A stretch of 64,000 nt of DNA from Mycolicibacterium sp. (GCA_020637165.1 JACJWN010000006.1:62001-126000); one strand, 5' to 3'; counted from the stretch's first letter, positions 7,747 through 17,599 are shown. Translations and numbers: made by a program. Notes: generated by a model not told the origin, from the letters alone.

Positions 7747-10183
7747 CCTCGGAGGCCCGGCGCCAGTTACGCCGGCGATGTTCGAACGTCGCGCCGATCC
7801 ACATCAGCACCATCCCGGCCACCCCGAGGGTGATCCACCGGGGCATCCGGACGAGGTCATCGCCCCACTGATCGATTCCGAGGGCGATCAGGGCCGCCGC
7901 GCCCAGGCACAGCGGGGCCTGCAGCCGTCGCAGCGCGCCGACCAGAACGGCGGCCGTCGACAGTACCGCCGACACCACCAGTCGGACCGGGTCATCATCG
8001 GCGATGCCGATCGCAAGCGTCGGCCCGATCCCGAGCACCAACGCCGGCCCCAGCGTCAGCCAGGAACGCCCCGGTACGTTGCGCCAGCCGATGATCCCGG
8101 CGGCCAGGGCCGCGGCCGCGGCCGGGGCGGTGTAAGCCTCTACGACGCCGACCCGCACCGCAGCCAGCCAGGCCCATACCGAACAGAGCGCGAGGCCGGC
8201 GGCGGCGACACCGTAGCCGACTCGGCGATCGACGCTCAGCGCCGCTATGACCGCGACGGGGACCAGCGCGGAGAACGTTCCCGCCAGCCATGTCGTCGAC
8301 GATGCCGCTACGGCGATCCCGACGATCACCGCCAGCGCGGCGACACCCTCCACCGCGGCACGCGGGGCCGGTTGGGCGCGCAGCAGATAGACCCCGACCA
8401 GGGCGACCGCGCCGGCGGCCAACGCCGCGGTGAATCCCGCCGGGGCGATGCCGGCCCCGGCGGCGCGGGCGGTGACTCCGGCAAAAGCCACAATTGACAG
8501 TGCCGCGAGGGCGGCGGCCACGGCCCGCATCCCGGTCCGGGCCAGCACCGCGGCGGCACCGGCGGCCAGCGTGAACACGGCGAGGGCCACCACCGACCCG
8601 GCGGCCGATGAGGCCGCCCATCCGGTCGCCGGCACGGCGGCGATCGCCGCCCCGGGCAGCACCGCCCACGCCCACTGCAACCGCCGCCGATCGACCGCAG
8701 CACCGGCGAGTAGCAGCAACACGGCGGTGATGACGGTGACGGCCAGTGTGACCAGCACCGACGTCCCGGCCACCAGCGGCGTCACCGCGGCAAGCAGACC
8801 GATCGCCGCGCTGCTGATCCCGAGCAGGACGCGGCGATGCGCCCCGAGGCCGGCACCGATGACGGCGATCGCGCCGAGCGCGCCCACCGCCGCCCAGGAT
8901 CCGCTCAGCGGCGGCCAGGTCGTCGGTCCCAGGTACAGCTCACCGGCGACCCGGTCCAGCGTGTGGCTCCAGGGTTCGCTCAACCATTCCAGCGGGCCGA
9001 TCACGCCCGGCACGGCGCCGGTGAGCGCCCATACCGTTCCGGGCAGCGCGAAGGCCCCGCCGCCGAGTAGCGTCCCGGCACGCAGCGCTGAGGGCACTGC
9101 GGCCGAGGCCAGCATGGTGGCGCCACCGGCGATGACGGCGGTGGTGAGCAACCCCTCGTCGCCGAGCAGCGGTCCCGCCAATGTCAGCACGATCCCGGCC
9201 GGAACACCGGCGGCGAGGGCGACGACCAGTGCCCGCGGCACGCCACCGAGCCGCCGGACGGCCAGGACCGGGGCGGCCACCAGCGACGCCACCGCCAGGG
9301 CGGGACCGACGGCGGCTCCGAAGGTGTCCGAGTAGGAAGCAGCCTCCGCGGCCAGACCGGCGGCCGCCAACCATGACCCGGCGGCGTGCAACGCCAGCAC
9401 CACGCCGGCCTCCCGGTGAAGACGGCCGCCAGCGTGGATCCCGACGTAGGCGATCACCGCCGCCAGCAGGGCCAGAGCCGTGGCCGCCACCCACCCGGGT
9501 TCGGCGTAGACGGCGAGCAGTTCCGCCGCAATCGGGAGCAGAGCGGCCACCGCGAAACCCGTGGTGCGCCGCCCGACGAAGCGACCCAGTGCTGCCGCAC
9601 ACCCGGCCACGACGGCGATGCCGATGGCCCACCACACGTGCCACGCCATCCCGGGCACCGCCCCGGCGCGGCGCACGGCGTAGACGTCGACGAGCAGCAG
9701 CACGATCGTCAGACCGGCGAACGCCTCGGCGGTCATCGGCAGGCGCCGTCGCAGGGCCAGTGGCAGCGCGGCGACCGCGGCCGTGGCCGCCAGCAGCAGC
9801 ACCGCCCGCCCACGATCGTCCAGCCTGGACCAGGCGACCGCGGTAAAGGTGATCGCCGAGATCCCCAACAGCGCCGCACCCAGCCACAGCAGCAGTGCCC
9901 GCACCCGGGCGCCGGACCACTCCTGGCTGACGGCGGCCGGGGCCTGCGCGGGGACGCCCGGTGGCCCCGAACGGCTCAGAATCGCCAACCGGCGGCGCTG
10001 GTACTCGTCGACCAGCCCTTGACGCCAGGTGAACAGCTGCCCCACCTGCGCGTCGATCGCCAGGATGCGGCCCCGAAGGTCCTCAAGCGCCGCCCGATCC
10101 GGATCGACGGCGCACCGGGGGCAGCCGTCGGCGCCCGCCGGAAGGGCCTGGGCACACACCCGGCAGCGGGCCGCTTCTGACAT
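7727..10183 (-). CDS. Large polytopic membrane protein with N-terminal zinc ribbon
   Basis: An 818-aa protein. Residues 5-25 carry two CxxC pairs (CRVCAQALPAGADGCPRC), a zinc-ribbon-like knuckle, followed by a short helical segment (AIDAQVGQLFTWRQGLVDEY) and then more than twenty closely packed, alanine/valine/leucine-rich transmembrane helices to the C-terminus. The organisation resembles large actinobacterial 'SCO-type' permease-like membrane proteins of unknown role. No transporter or glycosyltransferase motif was found. The ATG at 10183 is chosen because the zinc ribbon starts there; the frame opens upstream without homology. It follows the linalool-dehydratase-like gene by 13 bp, so co-transcription is likely. 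Confidence 0.8.
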   Translation of the reverse strand: MSEAARCRVCAQALPAGADGCPRCAVDPDRAALEDLRGRILAIDAQVGQLFTWRQGLVDEYQRRRLAILSRSGPPGVPAQAPAAVSQEWSGARVRALLLWLGAALLGISAITFTAVAWSRLDDRGRAVLLLAATAAVAALPLALRRRLPMTAEAFAGLTIVLLLVDVYAVRRAGAVPGMAWHVWWAIGIAVVAGCAAALGRFVGRRTTGFAVAALLPIAAELLAVYAEPGWVAATALALLAAVIAYVGIHAGGRLHREAGVVLALHAAGSWLAAAGLAAEAASYSDTFGAAVGPALAVASLVAAPVLAVRRLGGVPRALVVALAAGVPAGIVLTLAGPLLGDEGLLTTAVIAGGATMLASAAVPSALRAGTLLGGGAFALPGTVWALTGAVPGVIGPLEWLSEPWSHTLDRVAGELYLGPTTWPPLSGSWAAVGALGAIAVIGAGLGAHRRVLLGISSAAIGLLAAVTPLVAGTSVLVTLAVTVITAVLLLLAGAAVDRRRLQWAWAVLPGAAIAAVPATGWAASSAAGSVVALAVFTLAAGAAAVLARTGMRAVAAALAALSIVAFAGVTARAAGAGIAPAGFTAALAAGAVALVGVYLLRAQPAPRAAVEGVAALAVIVGIAVAASSTTWLAGTFSALVPVAVIAALSVDRRVGYGVAAAGLALCSVWAWLAAVRVGVVEAYTAPAAAAALAAGIIGWRNVPGRSWLTLGPALVLGIGPTLAIGIADDDPVRLVVSAVLSTAAVLVGALRRLQAPLCLGAAALIALGIDQWGDDLVRMPRWITLGVAGMVLMWIGATFEHRRRNWRRASEVIAHFG

Positions 10184-10196
10184 ACCGGCTACCGAT

Positions 10197-11627
10197 CTAC
10201 GGGTCGGCCGGCCGCAGCACGACCTCGCTACGGCCGCCGATGTCGACGGCCACCAGCCCGCGGCCGGCCTCATCGGCCGTGACCGTCTCCTCCACGGCCC
10301 CGGCCATCACGTATTCGTGCCCCGGTGCGAGCCGCTCGATCGCCAGCACGGTCCGGCCGCCGCCGTTTCCGGGCCGCAGCACCAGATCCAGCGCGCGCCC
10401 GTCGGTGACCGCCCGAGACACCAGCACGTCGGGGTAAGCCGCCTGCGCGAGCACCGGACCGGTCCGCCAAGGCTCCGGAACCCGACCGGCCAGCAGGTCG
10501 GCCATCGACCCCTCGGTGGTGAACCTGGCCAAGACGTGGCCGGCGTTGCCCCAACTGGAGATTCCGGTGTAAGCCCGCGCACCGTTGTGACGCACCACCT
10601 TGTAGCGCTTGTCCAGGGATTTCTCCATCGCGTCGGCCAACTCGTCGTCACCGTGTTCCTTGGCCGCGGCCATCACCGAGACCCGGCTCACTCCGGTCCC
10701 GACGGAGTAGTTGCCCGGGTCCAGCGTCTCCCAGGCGGTGGCGTCGATCTTGACGTCGTCGTCGGTCACGTGAATATAGTTGCGGCGCAGGTTGTCCCAG
10801 GTCTTCCCGGCCTGTTCGGGCATGGCGAAGTTCAGCCAGTAGGACATCACTCCGTCGTTGCCTACAGAGGGGCCCATCGCGAATTTCAGCGGTCCGCGCG
10901 CGGCCATGAACCGGTTGTCCGGACGCAGGTAGCGGTGTTCACGGAAGGCCTGCGCCATCTGATCGACCCGGCCGGCCCCGAAATCGGTGCCGTGCAGGCG
11001 ATCGTGGATCAGCAGCGTGGAGAGCGAGAACGCATTGCACATCGGGTAGATCAGCCGGGGCTCGCACGGGTACAGCGGGCCGTGGCCGCTGATGTCCATG
11101 TTGTGCACGATCGCCTCGCACAGTGAGGCGAACTCGTAGACGTACGCGGTGTTGTCGTTCCACCGCAGCGTCAGCGCTCCCGGTGCGGAGAACCGCCGGT
11201 CGTTGAGGGTCTCGAACACCCCCAGCATGACCCCCAGGAAACCGGTGTACATGACGTTGGCGAACACGATCGGATCGGGGTTCCAGCGCTGGTAGCCCAC
11301 CAGGCACTCGTGCGCCCAATAGCCCCACACCCGCTTGTCGCGCATCTTCTCGATGGTGTTGGCCTGCGCCTCGGTGAGGTAGCCGGTGAAGGCCGGGGTG
11401 AAGTTGTACTGGGCCAGCGCCAGCGCGTAACAGGTGTAGTTGAGTTGATAGCGCAACGCCGAGAGCAGGTACTGCTCGATGTGGGAGAACCCGTCGAAGC
11501 TCTCGATGGGCTGCAGCGAGAGGTCCAGCAGGTACCGCTGAAGTTCCAAGTCGTCCGGGGTCAGCTCGCCGACCCGGCGGCCGCCGGAGGCCGCGCCGGA
11601 TTCCAGGAAATGCTCCGCGGTGGACAT
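10197..11627 (-). CDS. Linalool dehydratase/isomerase (Ldi)-domain-like protein
   Basis: A 476-aa protein whose body (residues 30-390) has the alternating helical, aromatic-rich pattern of the Ldi family: YLLSALRYQLNYTCYALAL, GYWAHECLVGYQRWNPDPI, AYVYEFASLCEAIVHNMDI and FMAARGPLKFAMGPSVGNDG. Ldi enzymes interconvert myrcene, linalool and geraniol in an alpha6/alpha6 barrel. The mycobacterial members are uncharacterised. A short beta-rich C-terminal extension (about 90 residues) is present. The ATG at 11627 follows AAGGGGATGTGCG. It is flanked by an SDR gene upstream (30 bp), the two forming a plausible terpenoid or lipid-modification pair. I recognise the family by pattern, without an alignment. 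Confidence 0.6.
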   Translation of the reverse strand: MSTAEHFLESGAASGGRRVGELTPDDLELQRYLLDLSLQPIESFDGFSHIEQYLLSALRYQLNYTCYALALAQYNFTPAFTGYLTEAQANTIEKMRDKRVWGYWAHECLVGYQRWNPDPIVFANVMYTGFLGVMLGVFETLNDRRFSAPGALTLRWNDNTAYVYEFASLCEAIVHNMDISGHGPLYPCEPRLIYPMCNAFSLSTLLIHDRLHGTDFGAGRVDQMAQAFREHRYLRPDNRFMAARGPLKFAMGPSVGNDGVMSYWLNFAMPEQAGKTWDNLRRNYIHVTDDDVKIDATAWETLDPGNYSVGTGVSRVSVMAAAKEHGDDELADAMEKSLDKRYKVVRHNGARAYTGISSWGNAGHVLARFTTEGSMADLLAGRVPEPWRTGPVLAQAAYPDVLVSRAVTDGRALDLVLRPGNGGGRTVLAIERLAPGHEYVMAGAVEETVTADEAGRGLVAVDIGGRSEVVLRPADP

Positions 11628-11657
11628 CGCACATCCCCTTCCGCCGAGCGCGTCCCG

Positions 11658-12437
11658 CTACTCGGCCTTCATCATCCGTTGCGCCACCTCGAGCATCACA
11701 CGTCGCGGCGCAATCCGGTATCCGTTGGCCAGGATGGTGTTGCGCAGCCCGGAGATCGCCGTCGGGCCGGTCTTGTCGATGGCGGCCATTGCGACGTCGA
11801 CCACCTGCGCGGAGGTCTGCCGGCCCCGGGTCAGGAACTCCTCGCCGGTGCGGGCGAAGAACTCCGTCTCCGTCGCGCCCGGGCACAGCGCGAAGATCCG
11901 CACGCCGGTGGACTTCGTCTCTTGCCACAGCGCTTCGGTGAAGGACAGTACGAACGCCTTGGTGGCGCCGTAGACGGCCATTCCGGGGGTGGGCTGGAAG
12001 CCCGCGGTCGAGGCGACGTTGATGACCAGTCCATGCCCGGCGCGGGTCATCCCCGGCAGATACAGTGCGGTGAGTTCGACCAGGGTCACGCAGTTCAGCT
12101 GGACCTGCGCGGCGTTGCCTGCGCGGTCCTGTCCGACGAAGTCGCCGTGCTGACCGACCCCGGCGTTATTGACCAGGATGTCGACGTTGCGCCCGAGGCC
12201 CTCGACCTTCGCCGCCAGTTCGGCCGCCGAGCCCGGTACCGACAGGTCGGCGGTGACGACGTCGATGGTCAGTGCCGAGCTGCGTTCCAGCAGTTCGTTG
12301 CGCAGCTGGTCGAGTTTGTCGGCCCGCCGCGCCACCAGGATGAGGTTGACCCCGCGCTGGGCGAACTGGCGAGCGAACTCCTCGCCGATGCCGCCACTGG
12401 CGCCCGTGATCAACGCGGTCTGGTTGGCAAGCTTCAT
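11658..12437 (-). CDS. Short-chain dehydrogenase/reductase (SDR)
   Basis: A 259-aa classical SDR using NAD(P)H to oxidise or reduce an alcohol/carbonyl. Motifs: TGASGGIG (TGxxxGxG cofactor loop, residues 10-17), VARRADK after the second strand suggesting NADP preference, NNAGVG, and the catalytic Ser in NVASTAG with YGATK (YxxxK). CPGATETEFF is the usual post-catalytic loop. The start at 12437 follows GGAGTG; an in-frame ATG 14 codons upstream lacks such a site. It reads into the Ldi-like gene after 30 bp, so the two are probably one operon. Similar to mycobacterial fatty aldehyde/ketone reductase-like SDRs; substrate unknown. Confidence 0.9.
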   Translation of the reverse strand: MKLANQTALITGASGGIGEEFARQFAQRGVNLILVARRADKLDQLRNELLERSSALTIDVVTADLSVPGSAAELAAKVEGLGRNVDILVNNAGVGQHGDFVGQDRAGNAAQVQLNCVTLVELTALYLPGMTRAGHGLVINVASTAGFQPTPGMAVYGATKAFVLSFTEALWQETKSTGVRIFALCPGATETEFFARTGEEFLTRGRQTSAQVVDVAMAAIDKTGPTAISGLRNTILANGYRIAPRRVMLEVAQRMMKAE

Positions 12438-12559
12438 CGGCACTCCATTCACCGTTGGCAGACACCGGATGTGCCGCAACCGCCATCATAGGAGCCCGGC
12501 ATTCGGGGGCGCCTTCGCGCCGAGGGCAGCCGAAGCGCTGTCGGCGCGGCGGCCGGGTA

Positions 12560-15500
12560 TCAGACCGTGACCGTCACCGTGATGCTCGACACCTGCGCGT
12601 TCAAGTCCGGAACCAGTTCGAAGTAGCCCCCGGGCCGGGTCGCGGCCGCCGCTCCCGCCAGGGCGGGGTTGAACAGCATCGTCAGTCCGGAAGCCACGCC
12701 GATCACCAGGGTGGCCACCGCACCGGCCACCTGGCCGACGACGGCACCGAGGATGTTGTCGCCGAGCAGCGAGCCGATCCCCTGCCCGATGGCGGTTCCG
12801 AGTGCACCCTGGAGTGCGGGATCCCGCAGCACGGACTGGACGACCACGGTGGTCACCTCGCTGACCGGCGTGCCGTTAATGATGTCGGCGGCCAGGTCGG
12901 TGAGCAGACCACCGAAGGCCGGGTTGGCCAGCAGCGAGACCGTGGCAGCCTCGGCCACCTGGCCGGCTGCGGAGGCCAGTCCGAAGTTGCCGAATCCGTT
13001 GTTACGCAGCAGGTCGGTGACCACCTGCTGGGCGATTACGCCGACACCCTCGCGGATGTCGTCGTTGTCCAGGATGGAATCAAGATAGCCGGGCAGGACG
13101 GCGTCCAGCGCCGCCTGCAGGACCGGGTTCGCGGCCAGGGCCTGCACCGAATCCGACAGCGCGGCAGCGGGATCGCCCCCGGCGAGTATCGCCGCGAGGG
13201 CTTGCTCGAGGGTGTCCGTCAGCGCAGCGCTGACACCCGGATAGCCGAGCAGGTCGGTGACCGCCGATCCGAGCAGCCCGGCCGTCGCGGTGCCGAAGGA
13301 CGGATCGGCCAGCAGCCCGACCACCGTCGGGCCGAAGTCGCTTCCGAGCAGATCGCCGATCACGGCCTGGACGGACGTGTCGTCCGCCAGCCCGGTGAGC
13401 AGTGTGGCGACGGTGGATCCCAGCGCCTCCTGGACGCCTGCGTTGCCGAACACCGTGGTGCCGAGCGTGTCCAGCGCGGCGGCCAGGGTCTCGGCCAGCG
13501 CCGCGCTCACCCCCGGATCGGCCTGCAGTGCCTCCCATGCGGCCGAGACGGCGTCGGCCGGGTCGGTGCCGGACATCACCGCGGTCAGAAGCTCGCCGCC
13601 CACCTGGATCAAGGTGGCCTCAATAGCGTCCTGACTCAGCAGTCCAGAGATCAGCGACCCGGCGAGAGCACCCAGGCCCTCCCCGACGGCCGAATCGACC
13701 AGCAGGCCCAGCAGCGCGTCGCTGACAGCGGCGCCGACATCCGCCGCCACCGAGGCATCACCGACCACCGAGGACAGCAGCATGGCGATTTGCTCACCGA
13801 TGAGCGCCTGGACATCGGCGTCGGCGGCAAACCCGCCGACGAGGTCGGCGACCGCGACCGACAGAGCCTCGGCGACACCGCCCTCGGTCAGCAGCGAGCC
13901 GAGCGCGCCGATGAGCGCCCCGCCGGCGGCGTCAAGCACCGAGCCCATATCAGGGGCCGCGCCGCCGCCGATGGCGGCCAGGATCGCCTCGACCGCGCCG
14001 GAGGCCAACGCGTCGTCGATACCGGGCTGGCTGAGGAACTCCATCAGCGCCGATCCGGCGGCGGACGCCAGGTCGCCCTGGATCGCCGACAGCAGCCCGG
14101 TCAGCGCGGTGCCGACGATTCCGCCGTCTGCGGCGATCGCTTCGAGCGCGGCGTCGGCGAGGATGCCGACGGCGCCGGCGAGGGCGCCGCCGAACGCCTG
14201 CTGGACCTCGGCGTCGGCGAGGAAGGCGGCAAGCGCCGCCGGGACGTCGGGGCCGAAAAAGTCACCGAAGGCCGACTGCAGATCAAAGCCGTTCTGCACC
14301 ACATCGTTGAGGTACTCGATCACCGCCGCCGAGCCGGCCGGGAAGGAGATGGCCTCGAACACCGGTGTCAGGGCTTGCGCCACAACCGGATCGCCGAAGG
14401 AATTCTCGATGAGGTAGGCCACCGCGTCACCGAGGAGCGAGGGAACCCCTTCGGGAAGCCCGATGAGGGTGCCGAGGTCGGCGACCCGCGCGGAGAAGTT
14501 CGCCAGCACCGTGGCGTCGGTGGCTAGACCGGCGATGGTGCCCGGCACGGTTCCCAGATCGCCGACGAGCCCGGCGCGCAGCAGCGCGAAGCCGGCCGCG
14601 GCGATGGCGGGCGCCAGGTCCGCCGAGGCGGGGTCGGCCGCGACGATCAGGTCGGTCAGCAACTCGGTGATCGGGGCGGCGAAGTCATCCACCGCGGCCG
14701 GACCGTCGAGAATGACCGAAACCATCAGCGGGACAAGCTGATCGGCCACTCTCGCGCTCACGGCGGCGTCGCCGAGAAGTCCGTTGAACAGTCCGGAAAC
14801 CGCTCCGGTGAGGTATTGCACGGTCTCGGCGTCGTTGAGCAGACCGCCGGCGACGCCGGAGAGCGCCGTCTCCACCGCGGCTTGGATCTCCGGGCTGGCC
14901 TGCAAAAGGTTCCAGGCACCGAAAGCCGCGCCACCCAGGTCGGCCCCGGACAGCAGTGCCGTGGCGAATTCTCCGGCGACCTCGGCCAGCGCCGCCGGCA
15001 CACCCGGAGAACCGATGAAGCCGGTCAGGACCGAACCCGCCAACTCGCCCAGCGCCGCGTCGTCGACCAGCCCGGTGACCAGTTGAGTGACCGTATCGCC
15101 CAGCAACTGCGAGGCGGTGGCGTCATCGAGCAGCCCACCGACCAGATCGGTGACCGCGAGGTCCACCACGGCCTGAATGGCCGGGTCGGCCTGCAGCGAG
15201 CCCCACGCGGCGGTCAGGGCGTCGCCGATGTCACCTCCGGTCAGGACCGCGGTGGCGAACTGGCCCGCGGCACCGGCCAGGGCGGCCGCCACACCGGGCT
15301 CGCTGAAGAACCCTATGACCGAACCGGCCAACTCGCCCAGGCTCGGATCGGCCAGCAGGACCTCGACCGCACCGGAGACCGCCGGCCCGAACTCGGCGGA
15401 CAGGAGATCCAGGGCGCCGGAGACGGCCTCGTCGATGGCACCGCGAATGACGGGAGCGTCGAGCAGCGAGCCCAGCGCGTCGCGCAGTTCCGCGCCTGGA

Positions 15501-16606
15501 TCGGCGGCGTTTGCGATCTTCAGCGCCGTGTCAGCCAGGGCGACCAGCGCCTCCGGTGTGGCGAAGGCCCCGCTGGCCAGCGAATCGACCAGTGCGCTCA
15601 CCTGAGCATCCAGCCCGGAGGAGGTCCACCAGTCAGATACCGCGTCACCGATACCGCTGACCACCTCCGAGATGCTCGGGGTACTGCCCAGCCCGGAAAC
15701 CAGTGTGGAGATCTGCGTGACCGCGGCGGCACCGAATGTGCTCTCGATCCATCTGGCCGCAGCCAGCCCGATCTCGGTCCGGATCTGCTCCGGAAGGACG
15801 GCCAGGATGCCGAACGAGGCGATTTGGTCCGAGAGGGTGGCCGGCTCGCCGGTGGTCGTCGCGGCGGCGGGAGCCACCGTCGCGGTCGCGCCCGACAGTT
15901 CGCGGCGGCTCGCCGCGGCGGCGGCCCACGCCAGTGGCGCGGCGGCGGGAAGATCGGTACGGCCGGGCCCGCCCAGCCAGTCGAGCAAACCGGTCAGCGG
16001 CGTCGCGGCCACCGCACCGCCGGCTCCGGCGGCGGTCATCACGGGCACCTCGGCGGCGGCCGGAGCGGCAACCCGCGCGATCCACGGGACGACGGCAGCG
16101 GCGGCCGCCGGAAGGTCTTCGGTCACCGGAACCGCGGTGATGACCTCGGGCGCCGGGTCGCCGACGGGGGCCGGGGCGACGGCATCAGTCGTGTCGGTGG
16201 ACGGCGCCGCGGGGCTGTCGTCGGAGAGGGCGGCGTCGAGCCCATCGGGATCCGACACCGCCGCCGGGGAGCGCCGCGAACCGGCGGAATCGGCCGGGGC
16301 GAGGGCACCGCCGGAGCGGTCTGCGCTGCGGACCGGCCGTGCGCCGCCGGTGGCATCAGTGTCGGCCTGGCCGGAGTCGCCGCGCTGGGTGCGCGCCGGG
16401 GAACCCGACCGGTTGCCGCTGCGCGTCGCTGAGGAGTTGTCCGCAGACGTCCGCGTCGCCCCGGTGTCTGAGGAGGCCCCGCTGTCGGCGGCCGCGAGCG
16501 GCAGTCCGGCGATGACGCCGCCGACGCCGAGTGCCACTGCGAGCGCGCCTACGCGGCCTATCTGGTTTGTCGGGCGACGTCTACCCAAACCGTCGAACGT
16601 ACTCAC
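12560..16606 (-). CDS. Giant exported alanine-rich repeat protein
   Basis: A 1348-aa protein with a signal segment (residues 15-40, GALAVALGVGGVIAGLPLAA then ADSG), a 200-residue Ser/Thr/Pro/Arg disordered region, and about 1000 residues of Ala/Gly/Leu/Asp-rich helical repeats. A recognisable 54-residue unit, built around GGDxxxAxxAAWxxLQADP, occurs at roughly residues 450, 545, 1005 and 1140, with partial copies between. The C-terminus (YFELVPDLNAQVSSITVTVTV) is short and beta-like. The GTG at 16606 follows GAGGTGG and yields the signal peptide directly. It is divergent from the pentapeptide-lectin gene. It is likely displayed on or beyond the cell wall; function unknown. Start and export are inferred. 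Confidence 0.75.
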   Translation of the reverse strand: MSTFDGLGRRRPTNQIGRVGALAVALGVGGVIAGLPLAAADSGASSDTGATRTSADNSSATRSGNRSGSPARTQRGDSGQADTDATGGARPVRSADRSGGALAPADSAGSRRSPAAVSDPDGLDAALSDDSPAAPSTDTTDAVAPAPVGDPAPEVITAVPVTEDLPAAAAAVVPWIARVAAPAAAEVPVMTAAGAGGAVAATPLTGLLDWLGGPGRTDLPAAAPLAWAAAAASRRELSGATATVAPAAATTTGEPATLSDQIASFGILAVLPEQIRTEIGLAAARWIESTFGAAAVTQISTLVSGLGSTPSISEVVSGIGDAVSDWWTSSGLDAQVSALVDSLASGAFATPEALVALADTALKIANAADPGAELRDALGSLLDAPVIRGAIDEAVSGALDLLSAEFGPAVSGAVEVLLADPSLGELAGSVIGFFSEPGVAAALAGAAGQFATAVLTGGDIGDALTAAWGSLQADPAIQAVVDLAVTDLVGGLLDDATASQLLGDTVTQLVTGLVDDAALGELAGSVLTGFIGSPGVPAALAEVAGEFATALLSGADLGGAAFGAWNLLQASPEIQAAVETALSGVAGGLLNDAETVQYLTGAVSGLFNGLLGDAAVSARVADQLVPLMVSVILDGPAAVDDFAAPITELLTDLIVAADPASADLAPAIAAAGFALLRAGLVGDLGTVPGTIAGLATDATVLANFSARVADLGTLIGLPEGVPSLLGDAVAYLIENSFGDPVVAQALTPVFEAISFPAGSAAVIEYLNDVVQNGFDLQSAFGDFFGPDVPAALAAFLADAEVQQAFGGALAGAVGILADAALEAIAADGGIVGTALTGLLSAIQGDLASAAGSALMEFLSQPGIDDALASGAVEAILAAIGGGAAPDMGSVLDAAGGALIGALGSLLTEGGVAEALSVAVADLVGGFAADADVQALIGEQIAMLLSSVVGDASVAADVGAAVSDALLGLLVDSAVGEGLGALAGSLISGLLSQDAIEATLIQVGGELLTAVMSGTDPADAVSAAWEALQADPGVSAALAETLAAALDTLGTTVFGNAGVQEALGSTVATLLTGLADDTSVQAVIGDLLGSDFGPTVVGLLADPSFGTATAGLLGSAVTDLLGYPGVSAALTDTLEQALAAILAGGDPAAALSDSVQALAANPVLQAALDAVLPGYLDSILDNDDIREGVGVIAQQVVTDLLRNNGFGNFGLASAAGQVAEAATVSLLANPAFGGLLTDLAADIINGTPVSEVTTVVVQSVLRDPALQGALGTAIGQGIGSLLGDNILGAVVGQVAGAVATLVIGVASGLTMLFNPALAGAAAATRPGGYFELVPDLNAQVSSITVTVTV

Positions 16607-16848
16607 AGTCGACCACCTCACCGCCCCGAATGGGTCTGCCCCTTGGCGGCGACAGACTGACTTATCAGGGATATCACAGGTTTGTGGGCGAAGGCACATT
16701 ACGAAGGCAGCAGGGGACTCCCCAACGGCCCCTGGAGGACCCCCATGGAGGACCTTCGTCACCCTGCCGATCGCCTCACCCCGGGATCGGGTCGCGATAG
16801 CCGCCGAACGGTCTGCTCGAGGGCGGCAGCAGACTCAAGGGCGGATCT

Positions 16849-17547
16849 ATGCCGGATCGGGTGCTGCCCGGCGCCGTTCTGAACAACGCCAATTTGGCGA
16901 ATACGATTCTGACCGGGGCCAACCTCGACAAGGCCGCCCTCGCCGGGGCCAACCTGACTGACACGAACCTCACCGGCGCCATTCTCACCGGTGCGAACCT
17001 GAACAGCGCCAACCTGACCCGAGCCAATCTGACCAAGGCGACGCTAAGGGACTCGTCATACTCCGGTGCGATTCTGAGCAAGGTGACCTGGAGTGACACC
17101 GTCTGCTCGGACGGCACCTCACTGTCGAACGGCGTCGGTTGCCGGGGCACCCTCGTTCAGGGGCAGCAACTGGAGCCGGACACGATGTTGACGTCCCCCA
17201 ACAACCAATACACCCTGGTTCTGCAGGGCGACGGCAACCTGGTCCTGTACTCCTACGATTCCAAGAAGAATCGGCGGTGGGCCGTCTGGTCCACCAGGAC
17301 CTGGGAATCAGGCGTCGTTCGCGCCGCACTCCAGGACGATGGCAACTTCGTTCTCTACACCGCGGGCGGGAGCTCGCCGTGGGCCAGCGACACCGATCCG
17401 ACCAGCGACAAGACGGCAAATCCGGGAGTGACGGGGCCCTTCACGCTGGTGTTGCAGGATGATCGCAATGTGGTGCTCTACGGAGCCGACGGGGTCCGGT
17501 GGTCGCCGAACACTTACTTCCAACGACGGACGCTGGTCTCGCTCTAG
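16849..17547 (+). CDS. Pentapeptide-repeat / bulb-type mannose-lectin fusion
   Basis: A 232-aa protein. Residues 8-70 are consecutive pentapeptide repeats (A[N/D]Lxx: NANLA, GANLD, GANLT, GANLN, RANLT), which fold as a right-handed quadrilateral helix. A Cys pair (CSDGTSLSNGVGC) links this to a B-lectin domain, residues 98-225, with all three mannose-binding QxDxNxVxY sites intact: QGDGNLVLY, QDDGNFVLY and QDDRNVVLY. The ATG at 16849 follows AAGGGCGG and an in-frame stop lies at 16798-16800, so no longer N-terminus or signal peptide exists. Mannose binding is established for the fold; binding of mannosylated glycans such as mannan or lipoarabinomannan is inference. How it would reach the surface is unclear. 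Confidence 0.88.
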   Translation: MPDRVLPGAVLNNANLANTILTGANLDKAALAGANLTDTNLTGAILTGANLNSANLTRANLTKATLRDSSYSGAILSKVTWSDTVCSDGTSLSNGVGCRGTLVQGQQLEPDTMLTSPNNQYTLVLQGDGNLVLYSYDSKKNRRWAVWSTRTWESGVVRAALQDDGNFVLYTAGGSSPWASDTDPTSDKTANPGVTGPFTLVLQDDRNVVLYGADGVRWSPNTYFQRRTLVSL

Positions 17548-17599
17548 GCGGTCGCCGTTGCCTCGGATCCCGAACCCGCCCGCCGCTAGTGTGCTGCCC

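Noticed and set aside
12455-14527. Long plus-strand open frame (about 690 codons) opposite the giant exported protein
   Set aside because: It is antisense to the alanine-rich gene, has a Gly/Gln/Arg-heavy composition typical of reversed GC-rich codons, and no homology or ribosome-binding site. The minus frame has a signal peptide and ordered repeats.
14816-16432. Long plus-strand open frame (about 538 codons) in the same locus
   Set aside because: Same reason: a shadow of the repeat-rich minus-strand gene.
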